A DNA stretch of 64,000 nt, taken from NCBI GenBank assembly GCA_019694805.1, contig JAIBBG010000004.1, positions 81,803 to 145,802 of the forward strand, in the 5' to 3' direction. The position numbers and the translations under genes are program-made. The notes under the pieces were generated by a model. The model had not been told where the DNA came from and ran no database searches. It saw only the letters and a program-made list of their open reading frames with translations. This DNA comes from Flavobacteriales bacterium. GTDB taxonomy: Bacteria; Bacteroidota; Bacteroidia; Flavobacteriales_D; Sanyastnellaceae. The stretch's first letter is position 1. Every line of letters begins with the position of its first letter. This document shows, piece after piece, positions 7,536 through 15,098 of the stretch.

Positions 7536-9622
7536 TGAGTTGCCGTTGGTTTCATAGTCGCACCATGATCCATGCAACGTTGTATGCCGTGTTGTGTTTG
7601 ATGTCAATTACAGCAGTGGCACAAAACGAAGAGCTCAAAAACGGAATCATTGAGCAGCGAATAGAAGATATTGCTGGAACACTCGACGAAGGAACAGAAC
7701 TTGATTACACCAATCTCTTCGAAGTATTATCTTATTATTTCGAACATCCGCTCAATCTGAATAGTGCGAATGCGGAAGAATTGCGTGAATTGTATTTGCT
7801 TACTGATGTTCAAATCACCAGTCTGCAGCGACATTTGGAAAACTTTGGTTCTCTCCGCAGCATATACGAATTGCAGGCTATAGAGAATTTTGATTTAGAG
7901 ACGATCAGAAACATCTCCTATTTCGTAACGGTAAAGCCAACACTCAGCTTCAAAGATTTTTCTTTCAAAACATTTTCCAAGGAACTGCGACATGATATGT
8001 TTCTGAGGTACAAGCGTACCCTGGAAGAACAGGCAGGCTATATACCTGATGCAGAAACAGGCAAGCCAGCATTTGTAGGCTCACCTGACTATATGTATTT
8101 GCGATACACGGCACAATACAGAAAAAACTTCCGTGCAGGCTTCACCCTTGAAAAAGATCCGGGAGAATCACTGCAAGACGGTCCTGACTTCAGAAGTTTT
8201 CATGTCATGTATGCAGGGAATACGTGGCTCAGAAAAGTGGTGGTAGGTGATTTTCAAGCCTTGTTTGGACAAGGCATAACATTCTGGAATGGATTGGCCT
8301 TTGGTAAATCTCCTTTCGTACTGAACATCAAAAAAAACCCTTTGGGTTTAAGACAATATTCTTCCGTTCAGGAAGGCAATTTTTTACGCGGAGCGGGCGC
8401 CACCATAGGCTTTGGAAAATTCGAGCTCACATCATTTTATTCCAACAAAAAGATCGATGCCGGTGTTTCTCTGGTGGCAGATTCCACTTTCAGCGATGAT
8501 GAGGTCATTACATCAATTCCACTGGGTGGACTACATAGAACCGATGGGGAAATCAACCAAAGGAATCGATTACAAGAAACCATCTACGGAGGTAATCTCA
8601 AGTATACCCGTGGGTCATTTTCGGCAGGATTCACGGCAGTAAGGACGGAGTTCAACTTTCCATCTGCATGGGATGGAGACCTATATCAACGTTTTGATTT
8701 CACGGGATATGACAACCTCACAGCCGGCTTGGATTACCAGGCAGTGATCAGAAACACCAATTTCTTTGGAGAAATTTCCAGAAGCCAGAATGGCGGTGTG
8801 TCTTGGATGAATGGACTTGTAGCATCATTACACCAAAACTTGGCACTGAGTGCGGTTTACCGCGATTATGATCGGGATTACCAAAATCTCAGGACCAATG
8901 CTTTTGGTGAAAACAACACTTCAGCAAGCAATGAACAAGGCCTGTTTGTAGGATTTCAGGCGGCATTAACGAGTAAAATCACCTTGAATGCTTACACAGA
9001 TTTGGTGAAATTTCCATGGCTGGCCTATAGGGTAGATGCGCCTTCTGACATGTCAGATTATCTCGCTCAACTCAATTACAAACCTGACAAAAAACACTCA
9101 TTCTATCTGAGATATAGGAGAAAAACAAAAGAGCAAAACTCCTCTGACGAAGACTTACTCATTACATATCCTGTTAATACACTACAGGAGAATTGGCGAA
9201 TTCATGGTGTTTATCAAGTACATCCAAACCTCCAATTGAAGACAAGGGCAGAATGGGTCACTTTTAAGAAAGAAAACAACAAGGAAAGCGGCTTTTTGAT
9301 ATACCAGGACTTGGTTTTCAAGAAAGTAGGCTCCAAGATGTCATTCACAGGAAGGTATGCCCTTTTTGACACCCAAAGTTGGAATAGTAAGCTATATGCC
9401 TTCGAAACGGATGTCCTTTATGCATTTAGCATACTCCCATACGCCTATAAGGGATCCCGCTTATATGGCATGATTAAGTGGGACGTCAAGAGAGGAATTG
9501 ACCTATGGATCCGTTATGGCACTTGGATTTTCACTGACCGTAATCAGATATCAAGCGGCAACACGGCCATTGCTGGGAACACCAAATCGGATGTACACAT
9601 CCAGCTTCGGATACAATTTTGA
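7532..9622 (+). CDS. Helix-hairpin-helix protein fused to an outer-membrane barrel-like region
   Basis: 696-residue secreted or outer-membrane protein. Residues about 12-31 form a signal peptide (ends ITAVAQ). Residues about 73-135 hold a helix-hairpin-helix region: NLNSANAEELREL is the ComEA-type HHH opening, followed by a second related hairpin (GSLRSIYELQAIENF). The remaining 550 residues are aromatic, glycine-rich beta strands ending in HIQLRIQF with a terminal Phe, as in outer-membrane barrels. HHH motifs usually bind DNA, but here the role of the domain is unknown. The ATG overlaps the stop of the upstream barrel gene (ATGA). This is a recurrent Bacteroidota family annotated only as HHH-domain protein. 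Confidence 0.65.
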   Translation: MMSCRWFHSRTMIHATLYAVLCLMSITAVAQNEELKNGIIEQRIEDIAGTLDEGTELDYTNLFEVLSYYFEHPLNLNSANAEELRELYLLTDVQITSLQRHLENFGSLRSIYELQAIENFDLETIRNISYFVTVKPTLSFKDFSFKTFSKELRHDMFLRYKRTLEEQAGYIPDAETGKPAFVGSPDYMYLRYTAQYRKNFRAGFTLEKDPGESLQDGPDFRSFHVMYAGNTWLRKVVVGDFQALFGQGITFWNGLAFGKSPFVLNIKKNPLGLRQYSSVQEGNFLRGAGATIGFGKFELTSFYSNKKIDAGVSLVADSTFSDDEVITSIPLGGLHRTDGEINQRNRLQETIYGGNLKYTRGSFSAGFTAVRTEFNFPSAWDGDLYQRFDFTGYDNLTAGLDYQAVIRNTNFFGEISRSQNGGVSWMNGLVASLHQNLALSAVYRDYDRDYQNLRTNAFGENNTSASNEQGLFVGFQAALTSKITLNAYTDLVKFPWLAYRVDAPSDMSDYLAQLNYKPDKKHSFYLRYRRKTKEQNSSDEDLLITYPVNTLQENWRIHGVYQVHPNLQLKTRAEWVTFKKENNKESGFLIYQDLVFKKVGSKMSFTGRYALFDTQSWNSKLYAFETDVLYAFSILPYAYKGSRLYGMIKWDVKRGIDLWIRYGTWIFTDRNQISSGNTAIAGNTKSDVHIQLRIQF

Positions 9623-9675
9623 TTTTTTAATAGCCTGATATGCAGAAAAATTAAGGGATTCTAAGCGAAACTATT

Positions 9676-9683
9676 TACCTTTG
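9676..9683 (+). promoter_or_regulatory. -7 promoter box
   Basis: TACCTTTG, an exact TAnnTTTG match, 59 bases before the ATG of the small sorting-domain protein. The -33 element is not clear. Confidence 0.4.
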
Positions 9684-9742
9684 TTTCTGTAAAAGAAAAT
9701 GGGGCAGGGTATTTGAAATGTTCCCTGTCAAATAAACATGAA

Positions 9743-10078
9743 ATGAAAAAACATTTACTCACACTTATTGCTGCCCTGTTGTTGTTCAGCTTTTCTGCTA
9801 TATCGCAGGATCGTCTGACACATCCTATCAGTTCCGCACGAATTGTGGGTATTGATGGCAGAGCAGAATTGGTTTTCGATGAAGCCATTGCAGAATCATT
9901 TACAGTAACCGTTCTTGATCTTACTGGCAAGTCTATCTTTGTGCAGCAACACAGTTCTACCGAAGGTGGATGTTCCTCAGTAGAAATTCCCGTAGAAAAT
10001 CTCAGAAAAGGTATCTACATGGTTCAAGTTGTTGGTGCCGATGGCAAAACCAAAACACTGAAATTACAACGCAACTAA
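9743..10078 (+). CDS. Small secreted protein made almost only of a T9SS type A sorting domain
   Basis: 111 residues. A signal peptide (MKKHLLTLIAALLLFSFSAI, cleavage near SQ) is followed by about 85 residues that resemble a T9SS type A C-terminal sorting domain by themselves: the strand SFTVTVLDLTGKSIF, a hydrophilic turn, VEIPVENLRKGIYMVQVVG, and the basic end KTKTLKLQRN. Normally this domain is the tail of a much larger cargo protein; here there is essentially no cargo. The start at 9743 was chosen over an upstream in-frame ATG because it opens the signal peptide. It has its own -7 box and a strong terminator, so it is a separate transcription unit rather than a fragment. Function is unknown. 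Confidence 0.7.
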   Translation: MKKHLLTLIAALLLFSFSAISQDRLTHPISSARIVGIDGRAELVFDEAIAESFTVTVLDLTGKSIFVQQHSSTEGGCSSVEIPVENLRKGIYMVQVVGADGKTKTLKLQRN

Positions 10079-10100
10079 ATTACCCTCAAGGTATACATCG

Positions 10101-10138
10101 AACGGGTGAAGTCTTCGGATTTCACCCGTTTTTGTTTT
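10101..10138 (+). terminator. Strong intrinsic terminator with UUCG tetraloop
   Basis: Stem 10101-10113 pairs with 10118-10130 (core AACGGGTGAA/TTCACCCGTT, 13 pairs with one G-U), closed by a TTCG tetraloop and followed by a T run with a single G (10129-10138). It ends the small sorting-domain gene. Confidence 0.9.
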
Positions 10139-10161
10139 AGCTTTACTTGAAATAGATTGCC

Positions 10162-10911
10162 ATGCTGAGATGCACTATGCTTTTGGCCTTACTGTCTGCC
10201 ATATTCCCCAACTCTGAAGCACAAGTGGTAGTTGGACAAGCGCCTCCCGGTATGGAAATCAATGACCTTGAATTCACAACAACCAATGATGGGACTTTAG
10301 CATACCTACACGCACTCATTCAGCTAAACACAGATTTGATTTCGGACCTATATCTCGCATTGCATTCCGGCAATCCATGCATTGATGGCGCCAGCGAGAT
10401 TACCATTCAGGTGATCAACTCCAATATTCAGATATTGCTTCAAAATGATGTTCCTGAACTGATGCAAGTGGGCGAAATCATACCAGATAATCTTTCCCTT
10501 AACCAAGAGTGGTCAGTGACCGAGAACATTCTATTGGCCACATATGGAGGATGGAATTTTCCATACGTGGGATCTTCCAACGTAGACCATAAGTATTTAA
10601 TTTATCGCGATATTTCAACTGGAATCATTGGCTGGATAGAATTCTCCTATGCCATTACCGATTGTCCGGATGATCCAATAAATTTCATTTCCATTCATCG
10701 ATACCTGATTGATGCTGTAGCGACAAATTATTGTTCGGCGGATCTGAATTTCGATGGTTCAGTCGACCATGATGACCTTCTTCTTTTTTTAAATGAATTT
10801 GGTTGTCAAACATCATGCAGTGCAGATATCAATCTGAACTCCGTTACGGATACAGCGGATTTGATGATCCTCATTTCAGAAATGAGTACGGACTGCTTTC
10901 ATCCTGAATAG
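10162..10911 (+). CDS. Secreted protein with C-terminal dockerin-like calcium repeats
   Basis: 249-residue protein with a short signal peptide (MLRCTMLLALLSAIFPNSEA) and an unrecognised beta-rich middle region. The last 60 residues hold two EF-hand-like loops resembling dockerin type I repeats: ADLNFDGSVDHDDLLLFLNE and ADINLNSVTDTADLMILISE, each preceded by a Cys. Repeats of this kind bind calcium and occur at the ends of secreted proteins in Bacteroidota and Planctomycetes. Here they take the place where a T9SS tail would be expected, and no type A tail is seen. The start is the first ATG after the preceding terminator. Function is unknown. Confidence 0.65.
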   Translation: MLRCTMLLALLSAIFPNSEAQVVVGQAPPGMEINDLEFTTTNDGTLAYLHALIQLNTDLISDLYLALHSGNPCIDGASEITIQVINSNIQILLQNDVPELMQVGEIIPDNLSLNQEWSVTENILLATYGGWNFPYVGSSNVDHKYLIYRDISTGIIGWIEFSYAITDCPDDPINFISIHRYLIDAVATNYCSADLNFDGSVDHDDLLLFLNEFGCQTSCSADINLNSVTDTADLMILISEMSTDCFHPE

Positions 10912-11017
10912 AGGCAGATTACCATGAACCCGATTCAAGAAGTAGGATTCAATAACAGCATTGAAAACCTTCGATGGCCATTGCTTTATGTCAGCTCTTG
11001 CTACATAGTTTGCGGTG

Positions 11018-11041
11018 AAGCATTTATCATTTCAAATGCTT
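11018..11041 (+). terminator. Possible weak terminator
   Basis: Inverted repeat AAGCATTT/AAATGCTT (11018-11025 with 11034-11041), followed on the plus strand by TTAATTTT. It lies where transcripts of the dockerin-like gene and the SprT-like gene converge and overlaps the SprT stop codon. Stem is AT-rich, so confidence is low. Confidence 0.3.
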
Positions 11042-11653
11042 AATTTTCACAAGAGGGCTGAACAAATACTCATGTTTGGTCTTTTCTTCAAAACAGCGAA
11101 TTCTGGTTCGAAGTTTTTCCCCTTTGATGAATACGCGATGATCCCTTCCATAAATAAATCTGGCATGTAGAGGAATGTCATCAAGTAACTTCACATCTGG
11201 ATGACTGTTTTTATCATATCGAACGAGAACCTTTGAAAGATGCACATCAGTGCAAGTAGAAGCACCGGGATTCAGCAAATAGCCACTGATCGCTTTTGCT
11301 ACATCTTCCGGAAATACATGCCGCCGAAGGAACGGGCCCAAGGTTTGTTTGAAATAGCTCTTCCATTCTTGTCCATGAGGTTTCACCCGATCGCGGTGAT
11401 TGTTGTAGCAAATCAGATGCGCCAATTCATGCATCAAGGTAATAAGAAAAGCGTATTTATTGAGATTGCCATTGACTGTCAAAACATGCCGACCATGTTT
11501 TGGATCAGGAGTAAAGTCGCCGAGTTTTGTTGCCCTTGGAGGCGTAATTTCCAAATGATGTGGATGCATTCTCAGCATTTCGCAAGCCAATTCCAAAGCG
11601 CCCTCAGGCAGAAATGGCTCAAGGGCGTTTTCCAGATCTGTGCTTTTCTTCAT
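11027..11653 (-). CDS. SprT-like zinc metallopeptidase domain protein
   Basis: 208 residues with the zinc-protease motif HELAH (in LMHELAHLICYNN) and a downstream HGQEWKSYFKQTLG segment that supplies a third ligand, the arrangement of the SprT/Spartan family. Eukaryotic Spartan degrades DNA-protein crosslinks; bacterial SprT-like proteins are mostly uncharacterised. The expected C-terminal zinc ribbon with CxxC motifs is not evident, although the C-terminal half keeps the usual basic, aromatic character (RTRIRCFEEKTKHEYLFSP). Its start lies inside the 3' end of the upstream small lipoprotein gene (35-base overlap), suggesting co-transcription. Confidence 0.8.
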   Translation of the reverse strand: MKKSTDLENALEPFLPEGALELACEMLRMHPHHLEITPPRATKLGDFTPDPKHGRHVLTVNGNLNKYAFLITLMHELAHLICYNNHRDRVKPHGQEWKSYFKQTLGPFLRRHVFPEDVAKAISGYLLNPGASTCTDVHLSKVLVRYDKNSHPDVKLLDDIPLHARFIYGRDHRVFIKGEKLRTRIRCFEEKTKHEYLFSPLVKIKHLK

Positions 11654-11801
11654 GATGGTTCAACTCGGCACCTAAGTTCATGGAATCTTCCCATTTTGGA
11701 CAAGTGCGGCACTTTGGTTTCTTCTTGCCTGTTGTGCATGAGGACGCAGAGAGTAACACTGCAGCCACCAAAAAGATCAAAGCACCCATTCGCAATTTCA
11801 T
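11619..11801 (-). CDS. Small predicted lipoprotein
   Basis: 60-residue protein with a lipoprotein signal peptide: basic start MKLRMG, hydrophobic core, and lipobox LSASSC. The mature part is short and hydrophilic with a C-x-x-C (CRTCPKWEDS) and a His-rich tail. The frame runs upstream to 11837, but the signal peptide begins at ATG 11801. It overlaps the SprT-like gene start by 35 bases. No homologue is recognised; the CxxC could bind metal, but that is a guess. Confidence 0.6.
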   Translation of the reverse strand: MKLRMGALIFLVAAVLLSASSCTTGKKKPKCRTCPKWEDSMNLGAELNHHEEKHRSGKRP

Positions 11802-11853
11802 AGAAACTGATTTTATTCTTACAAATATATTTCGCAACCTTTACAGGTCAAAT

Positions 11854-12162
11854 ATGATTGACACACCAACACATATCATTTTACTCATTCTTTCCATCAT
11901 AGTTTGGCTATATGGTTCATTTCCATTGTTGAGGTATACCATTGAAATGTCAGAAGGAAAATTCAATGTACGGCTTATTCTTTGGCTGGTAATCATGATT
12001 ACGGCAATATTTTTCTGCAAACACGCTCTATTGTCGTTATCGGGTTGGCCAGAGGCCGGATCATGGTCGTCCCGATTATTTTTTGGTGGAATGTTGTTTC
12101 TGTCCATTCCGATTCCCTTTATTTGGGAGTATACCAAACAGCTTTTCCGCAAAAGGAAGTGA
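11854..12162 (+). CDS. Small three-helix membrane protein, unknown function
   Basis: 102-residue protein with three clear transmembrane segments (IILLILSIIVWLYGSFPLL, LILWLVIMITAIFFCKHALL, LFFGGMLFLSIPIPFIW) and a basic end KQLFRKRK. The open frame extends to 11680 upstream, but that part lies antisense to the lipoprotein gene, so ATG 11854 is preferred. It is divergent from the lipoprotein/SprT unit and followed by mlaE after about 80 bases. No family is recognised. Confidence 0.55.
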   Translation: MIDTPTHIILLILSIIVWLYGSFPLLRYTIEMSEGKFNVRLILWLVIMITAIFFCKHALLSLSGWPEAGSWSSRLFFGGMLFLSIPIPFIWEYTKQLFRKRK

Positions 12163-12243
12163 TGAAACCTTCAACACCGCGATGTGATCTAATTCCGGCA
12201 ATTCATCATAAAATGCGGGTACCTGCGTTTATGTTTGCGACAG

Positions 12244-12987
12244 ATGACCTCGGTATATTTTCATATCGGACGATACTGGCTTCTGCTTGGAAATGTCTTT
12301 TCTAAACCGGAAAGGCGCAGTGTATACAGGAAACTGATCATTCAGGAGATTGATAAGATTGGGTTACAATCACTCGGGATTGTCGGCCTGCTTTCATTGT
12401 TCATGGGTGCAGTTGTGACACTTCAGACGGCAGCCAATATCGATAGTGGCTGGATACCACGATGGACGATTGGTTTCACTACAAGACAAACCATGATTCT
12501 GGAGTTTTCATCTACCATTGTTTGTCTTATTCTTTCCGGTAAGGTAGGAGGCAATATTTCATCTGAGATCGGAACCATGCGCATTACTGAGCAAATTGAT
12601 GCCATGGATATCATGGGAATCAATTCAGCAAGCTATTTGATTTTACCCAAGATCATCGCAGCGATGTTCATTTTTCCATTTCTCGTTATCATCTCCATGT
12701 TTCTGGGTATTGCGGCTGGCGCGGGAGTTGGCACAACATCGGGAGTCATATCCATGACGGATTACGTCTATGGATTGCAATACTACTTCGATGGATTTCA
12801 GGTGAGTTACACATTAATCAAAACTGTCGTATTCGCGTTCATCATTACCAGTGTGAGTTCATATCATGGATTTTACACCTTCGGTGGGCCGAGGGAAGTG
12901 GGTGAAAGCAGCACACGCGCTGTGGTGTATAGCATGGTTTTGATTCTTATCGCGAACTATATTCTCACACAGATTTTGCTCCTGTGA
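12244..12987 (+). CDS. mlaE: MlaE-family phospholipid ABC transporter permease
   Basis: 247-residue permease of the MlaE/MCE-associated ABC transporter family that moves phospholipids across the envelope to maintain outer-membrane lipid asymmetry. It shows the amphipathic N-terminal helix, the LSLFMGAVVTLQTA segment, the conserved SGKVGGNISSEIGTMRITEQ loop with E-I-G-T-M-R-I-T-E-Q-I-D-A, and the late helix ending in a Gly-Phe-Tyr loop (SSYHGFYTFGGPREVG). ATG 12244 was chosen over a TTG nine bases earlier. It overlaps mlaF by four bases (GTGA). The MCE substrate-binding subunit (mlaD) is not adjacent. Confidence 0.92.
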   Translation: MTSVYFHIGRYWLLLGNVFSKPERRSVYRKLIIQEIDKIGLQSLGIVGLLSLFMGAVVTLQTAANIDSGWIPRWTIGFTTRQTMILEFSSTIVCLILSGKVGGNISSEIGTMRITEQIDAMDIMGINSASYLILPKIIAAMFIFPFLVIISMFLGIAAGAGVGTTSGVISMTDYVYGLQYYFDGFQVSYTLIKTVVFAFIITSVSSYHGFYTFGGPREVGESSTRAVVYSMVLILIANYILTQILLL

Positions 12988-13742
12988 TCGAAGTACGCAA
13001 CATATCAAAAAGCTTTAATGGCCATGATGTACTTAAAAACATCAGTGTGTCATTTTATCCTGGCAAGGTGAATTTCATCATTGGCCGAAGCGGTTCGGGC
13101 AAATCAGTGCTGACCAAGTGTATTGTTGGATTGATGGAGGTGGATCGGGGTGAAATCATTTTTGATGATCGAAACTTTACCAAACTCGATCGTTGGGATC
13201 GTAAGGATATCAGACAAGAAATGGGAATGCTCTTTCAAGGTTCAGCGTTGTTCAGTTCGATGACTGTAGAAGAGAATGTCATGTTTCCACTCCACATGTT
13301 CAGCAAGATGAACAAGGGCGAGATGATGGATCGTGTCAATTTTTGTCTCAAAAGAGTAAACCTTGAAGGAAAGAATCATTTGTATCCAAGTGAAATATCA
13401 GGCGGAATGCAAAAACGTACCGGGATTGCACGTGCCATTGCCATGAATCCCAAATACCTGTTTTGTGATGAGCCCAATTCTGGACTTGATCCACAAACTG
13501 CTATTGTCATAGATAATCTGATCAAAGAAATTACCTATGAATTTGGGTCGACCACGGTGGTGGTAAGTCATGACATGAATTCAGTCATTGAGATCGGCGA
13601 TCACATCAATTTCATTTATCAGGGAGAGCTTTGGTGGAAAGGAGATAAACGCGCAATCCTTCATACAGAAAACACCGAACTCAACAACTTCGTATTCCCT
13701 TCTGAATTCATGAAGGAGATTCGTGAAAGCCTCAAGGGCTGA
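12984..13742 (+). CDS. mlaF: MlaF-type ABC transporter ATP-binding protein
   Basis: 252-residue ATPase partner of MlaE. Walker A GRSGSGKSV (residues 34-42), the Q-loop in MGMLFQGSALFSSMTVEENV, the signature SGGMQKRTGIARA (the M-Q-K-R form is typical of MlaF rather than the LSGGQ of importers), Walker B YLFCDEPNSGLDP and the H-loop VVVSHDM are all intact. It starts with GTG at 12984, overlapping the mlaE stop, so translation is probably coupled. It converges with pepP; the intergenic gap is only about 30 bases with a small inverted repeat. Confidence 0.94.
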   Translation: MIEVRNISKSFNGHDVLKNISVSFYPGKVNFIIGRSGSGKSVLTKCIVGLMEVDRGEIIFDDRNFTKLDRWDRKDIRQEMGMLFQGSALFSSMTVEENVMFPLHMFSKMNKGEMMDRVNFCLKRVNLEGKNHLYPSEISGGMQKRTGIARAIAMNPKYLFCDEPNSGLDPQTAIVIDNLIKEITYEFGSTTVVVSHDMNSVIEIGDHINFIYQGELWWKGDKRAILHTENTELNNFVFPSEFMKEIRESLKG

Positions 13743-13772
13743 CGAGATACTACACACTGCGGATAGATCCTG

Positions 13773-15062
13773 TTATCCGTTCATCACATCTTCAATTTCT
13801 TCCACTTCAATCGCGAAGTTCTTGAACAGATCATCATTTCCATTTGGTGTAATGACAATGTTGTTTTCGATACGAATTCCCAGGTTTTCCTCACGAATGT
13901 AGATACCGGGTTCAACGGTAAAGACATTGCCCACTTCAACCGGTTTTGACCAATGGCCGACATCATGGACATCAAGTCCCAGAAAATGTGAAGTCCCGTG
14001 CATAAAGTACTTTTTGTAAGCCGGCCATTCTGGATTTTGATTTTTCACCTCATCCATCGTGATGAGCTGAAGATCGACAAGTTCCTTGGTCATCATTTCG
14101 CCTACTTGACGGTGATAGTCACCAAGTATTGCGCCTGGACGCAGCAATGATGTCGCGCCTTTCATCACACGCAATACCGCATTGTACACTTCACGTTGGC
14201 GGGCGCTGAATCTACCATTGACGGGAATACAGCGAGTCATATCAGCATTGTAATTTCCGTATTCCGCACCGACATCCATCAACAGCAAATCTCCATCTTG
14301 ACAAGGCTTATCGTTATCAATATAATGCAACACACAAGCGCTGAAGCCTGAAGCAATGATGGGTGTATAAGCGAACCCACGCGAACCTCTTCTCAGAAAT
14401 TCATGCATGTACTCTGCTTCAATTTCATACTCCATCACACCGGGTTTTACAAATTTCATAACCCGATTAAATCCTTCATGGGTGATATCAATCGCTCGCT
14501 GTAGTTGAGCAATTTCTTCATTGTCTTTTACTGCGCGCAATTTGTGCATCAATGGCGCAGAACGCTCGATTTGAAAGTGTGGATATTTAGATCTAAACCA
14601 AGAAGAAAATCTCATTTCTCTGGTTTCAACTTCAACGACGGCTCTTGTGTGTTCGTTGTTGTTCAGGTAAACACAACTGGCTTCAGGAAGTATGGTGTTG
14701 AGAATTTTTTCGAAATCACTGATCCAAAAAATGGTTTGAATTCCTGTTTGATCACGCGCACCCTGTTTTGTCAGTTTTGCACCTTCCCAAATCGCAATGG
14801 TTTCGCTGGTTTCTTTTAGGAAAAGAACTTCGCGATATTGTTTGTTGAAACTATCAGGAAACAATACGAGTATCGTTTCCTCCTGATCGACACCTGAGAG
14901 GTAGAAAATATCAGATGCTTGTTTGAAAGGCATGTGACCATCTGCACTTGTCGGATAAATATCGTTGCTGCAGAAAATAGCGAGTCCGCCCTTTTGCATT
15001 TCTGAAGTAAAACGATTTCGGTTTTGGGTATAGTGCTTCGATGAAAGTTGTTGATAGCGCAT
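13773..15062 (-). CDS. pepP: Xaa-Pro aminopeptidase (M24B)
   Basis: 429-residue aminopeptidase P, which removes an N-terminal residue preceding proline. The N-terminal AMP_N domain (YPTSADGHMPFKQASDIFYL) is followed by the pita-bread metallopeptidase fold with metal ligands in LLMDVGAEYGNYNADMTR (two Asp), GTSHFLGLDVHD (His), FTVEPGIYI (Glu) and GIRIENNIVIT (Glu). Two metal ions, usually Mn, are expected. It is the last gene of a closely spaced minus-strand run ribF, LRR protein, neuB, pepP, with a 36-base gap from neuB. Confidence 0.95.
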   Translation of the reverse strand: MRYQQLSSKHYTQNRNRFTSEMQKGGLAIFCSNDIYPTSADGHMPFKQASDIFYLSGVDQEETILVLFPDSFNKQYREVLFLKETSETIAIWEGAKLTKQGARDQTGIQTIFWISDFEKILNTILPEASCVYLNNNEHTRAVVEVETREMRFSSWFRSKYPHFQIERSAPLMHKLRAVKDNEEIAQLQRAIDITHEGFNRVMKFVKPGVMEYEIEAEYMHEFLRRGSRGFAYTPIIASGFSACVLHYIDNDKPCQDGDLLLMDVGAEYGNYNADMTRCIPVNGRFSARQREVYNAVLRVMKGATSLLRPGAILGDYHRQVGEMMTKELVDLQLITMDEVKNQNPEWPAYKKYFMHGTSHFLGLDVHDVGHWSKPVEVGNVFTVEPGIYIREENLGIRIENNIVITPNGNDDLFKNFAIEVEEIEDVMNG

Positions 15063-15098
15063 GACACAATGAATTATGACAATCTCAACGGATGTCTG

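Noticed and set aside
13757..13776. CGGATA/TATCCG inverted repeat between mlaF and pepP
   Set aside because: Six-pair stem without a T run on either strand and partly inside the pepP 3' end; too weak to call a terminator.
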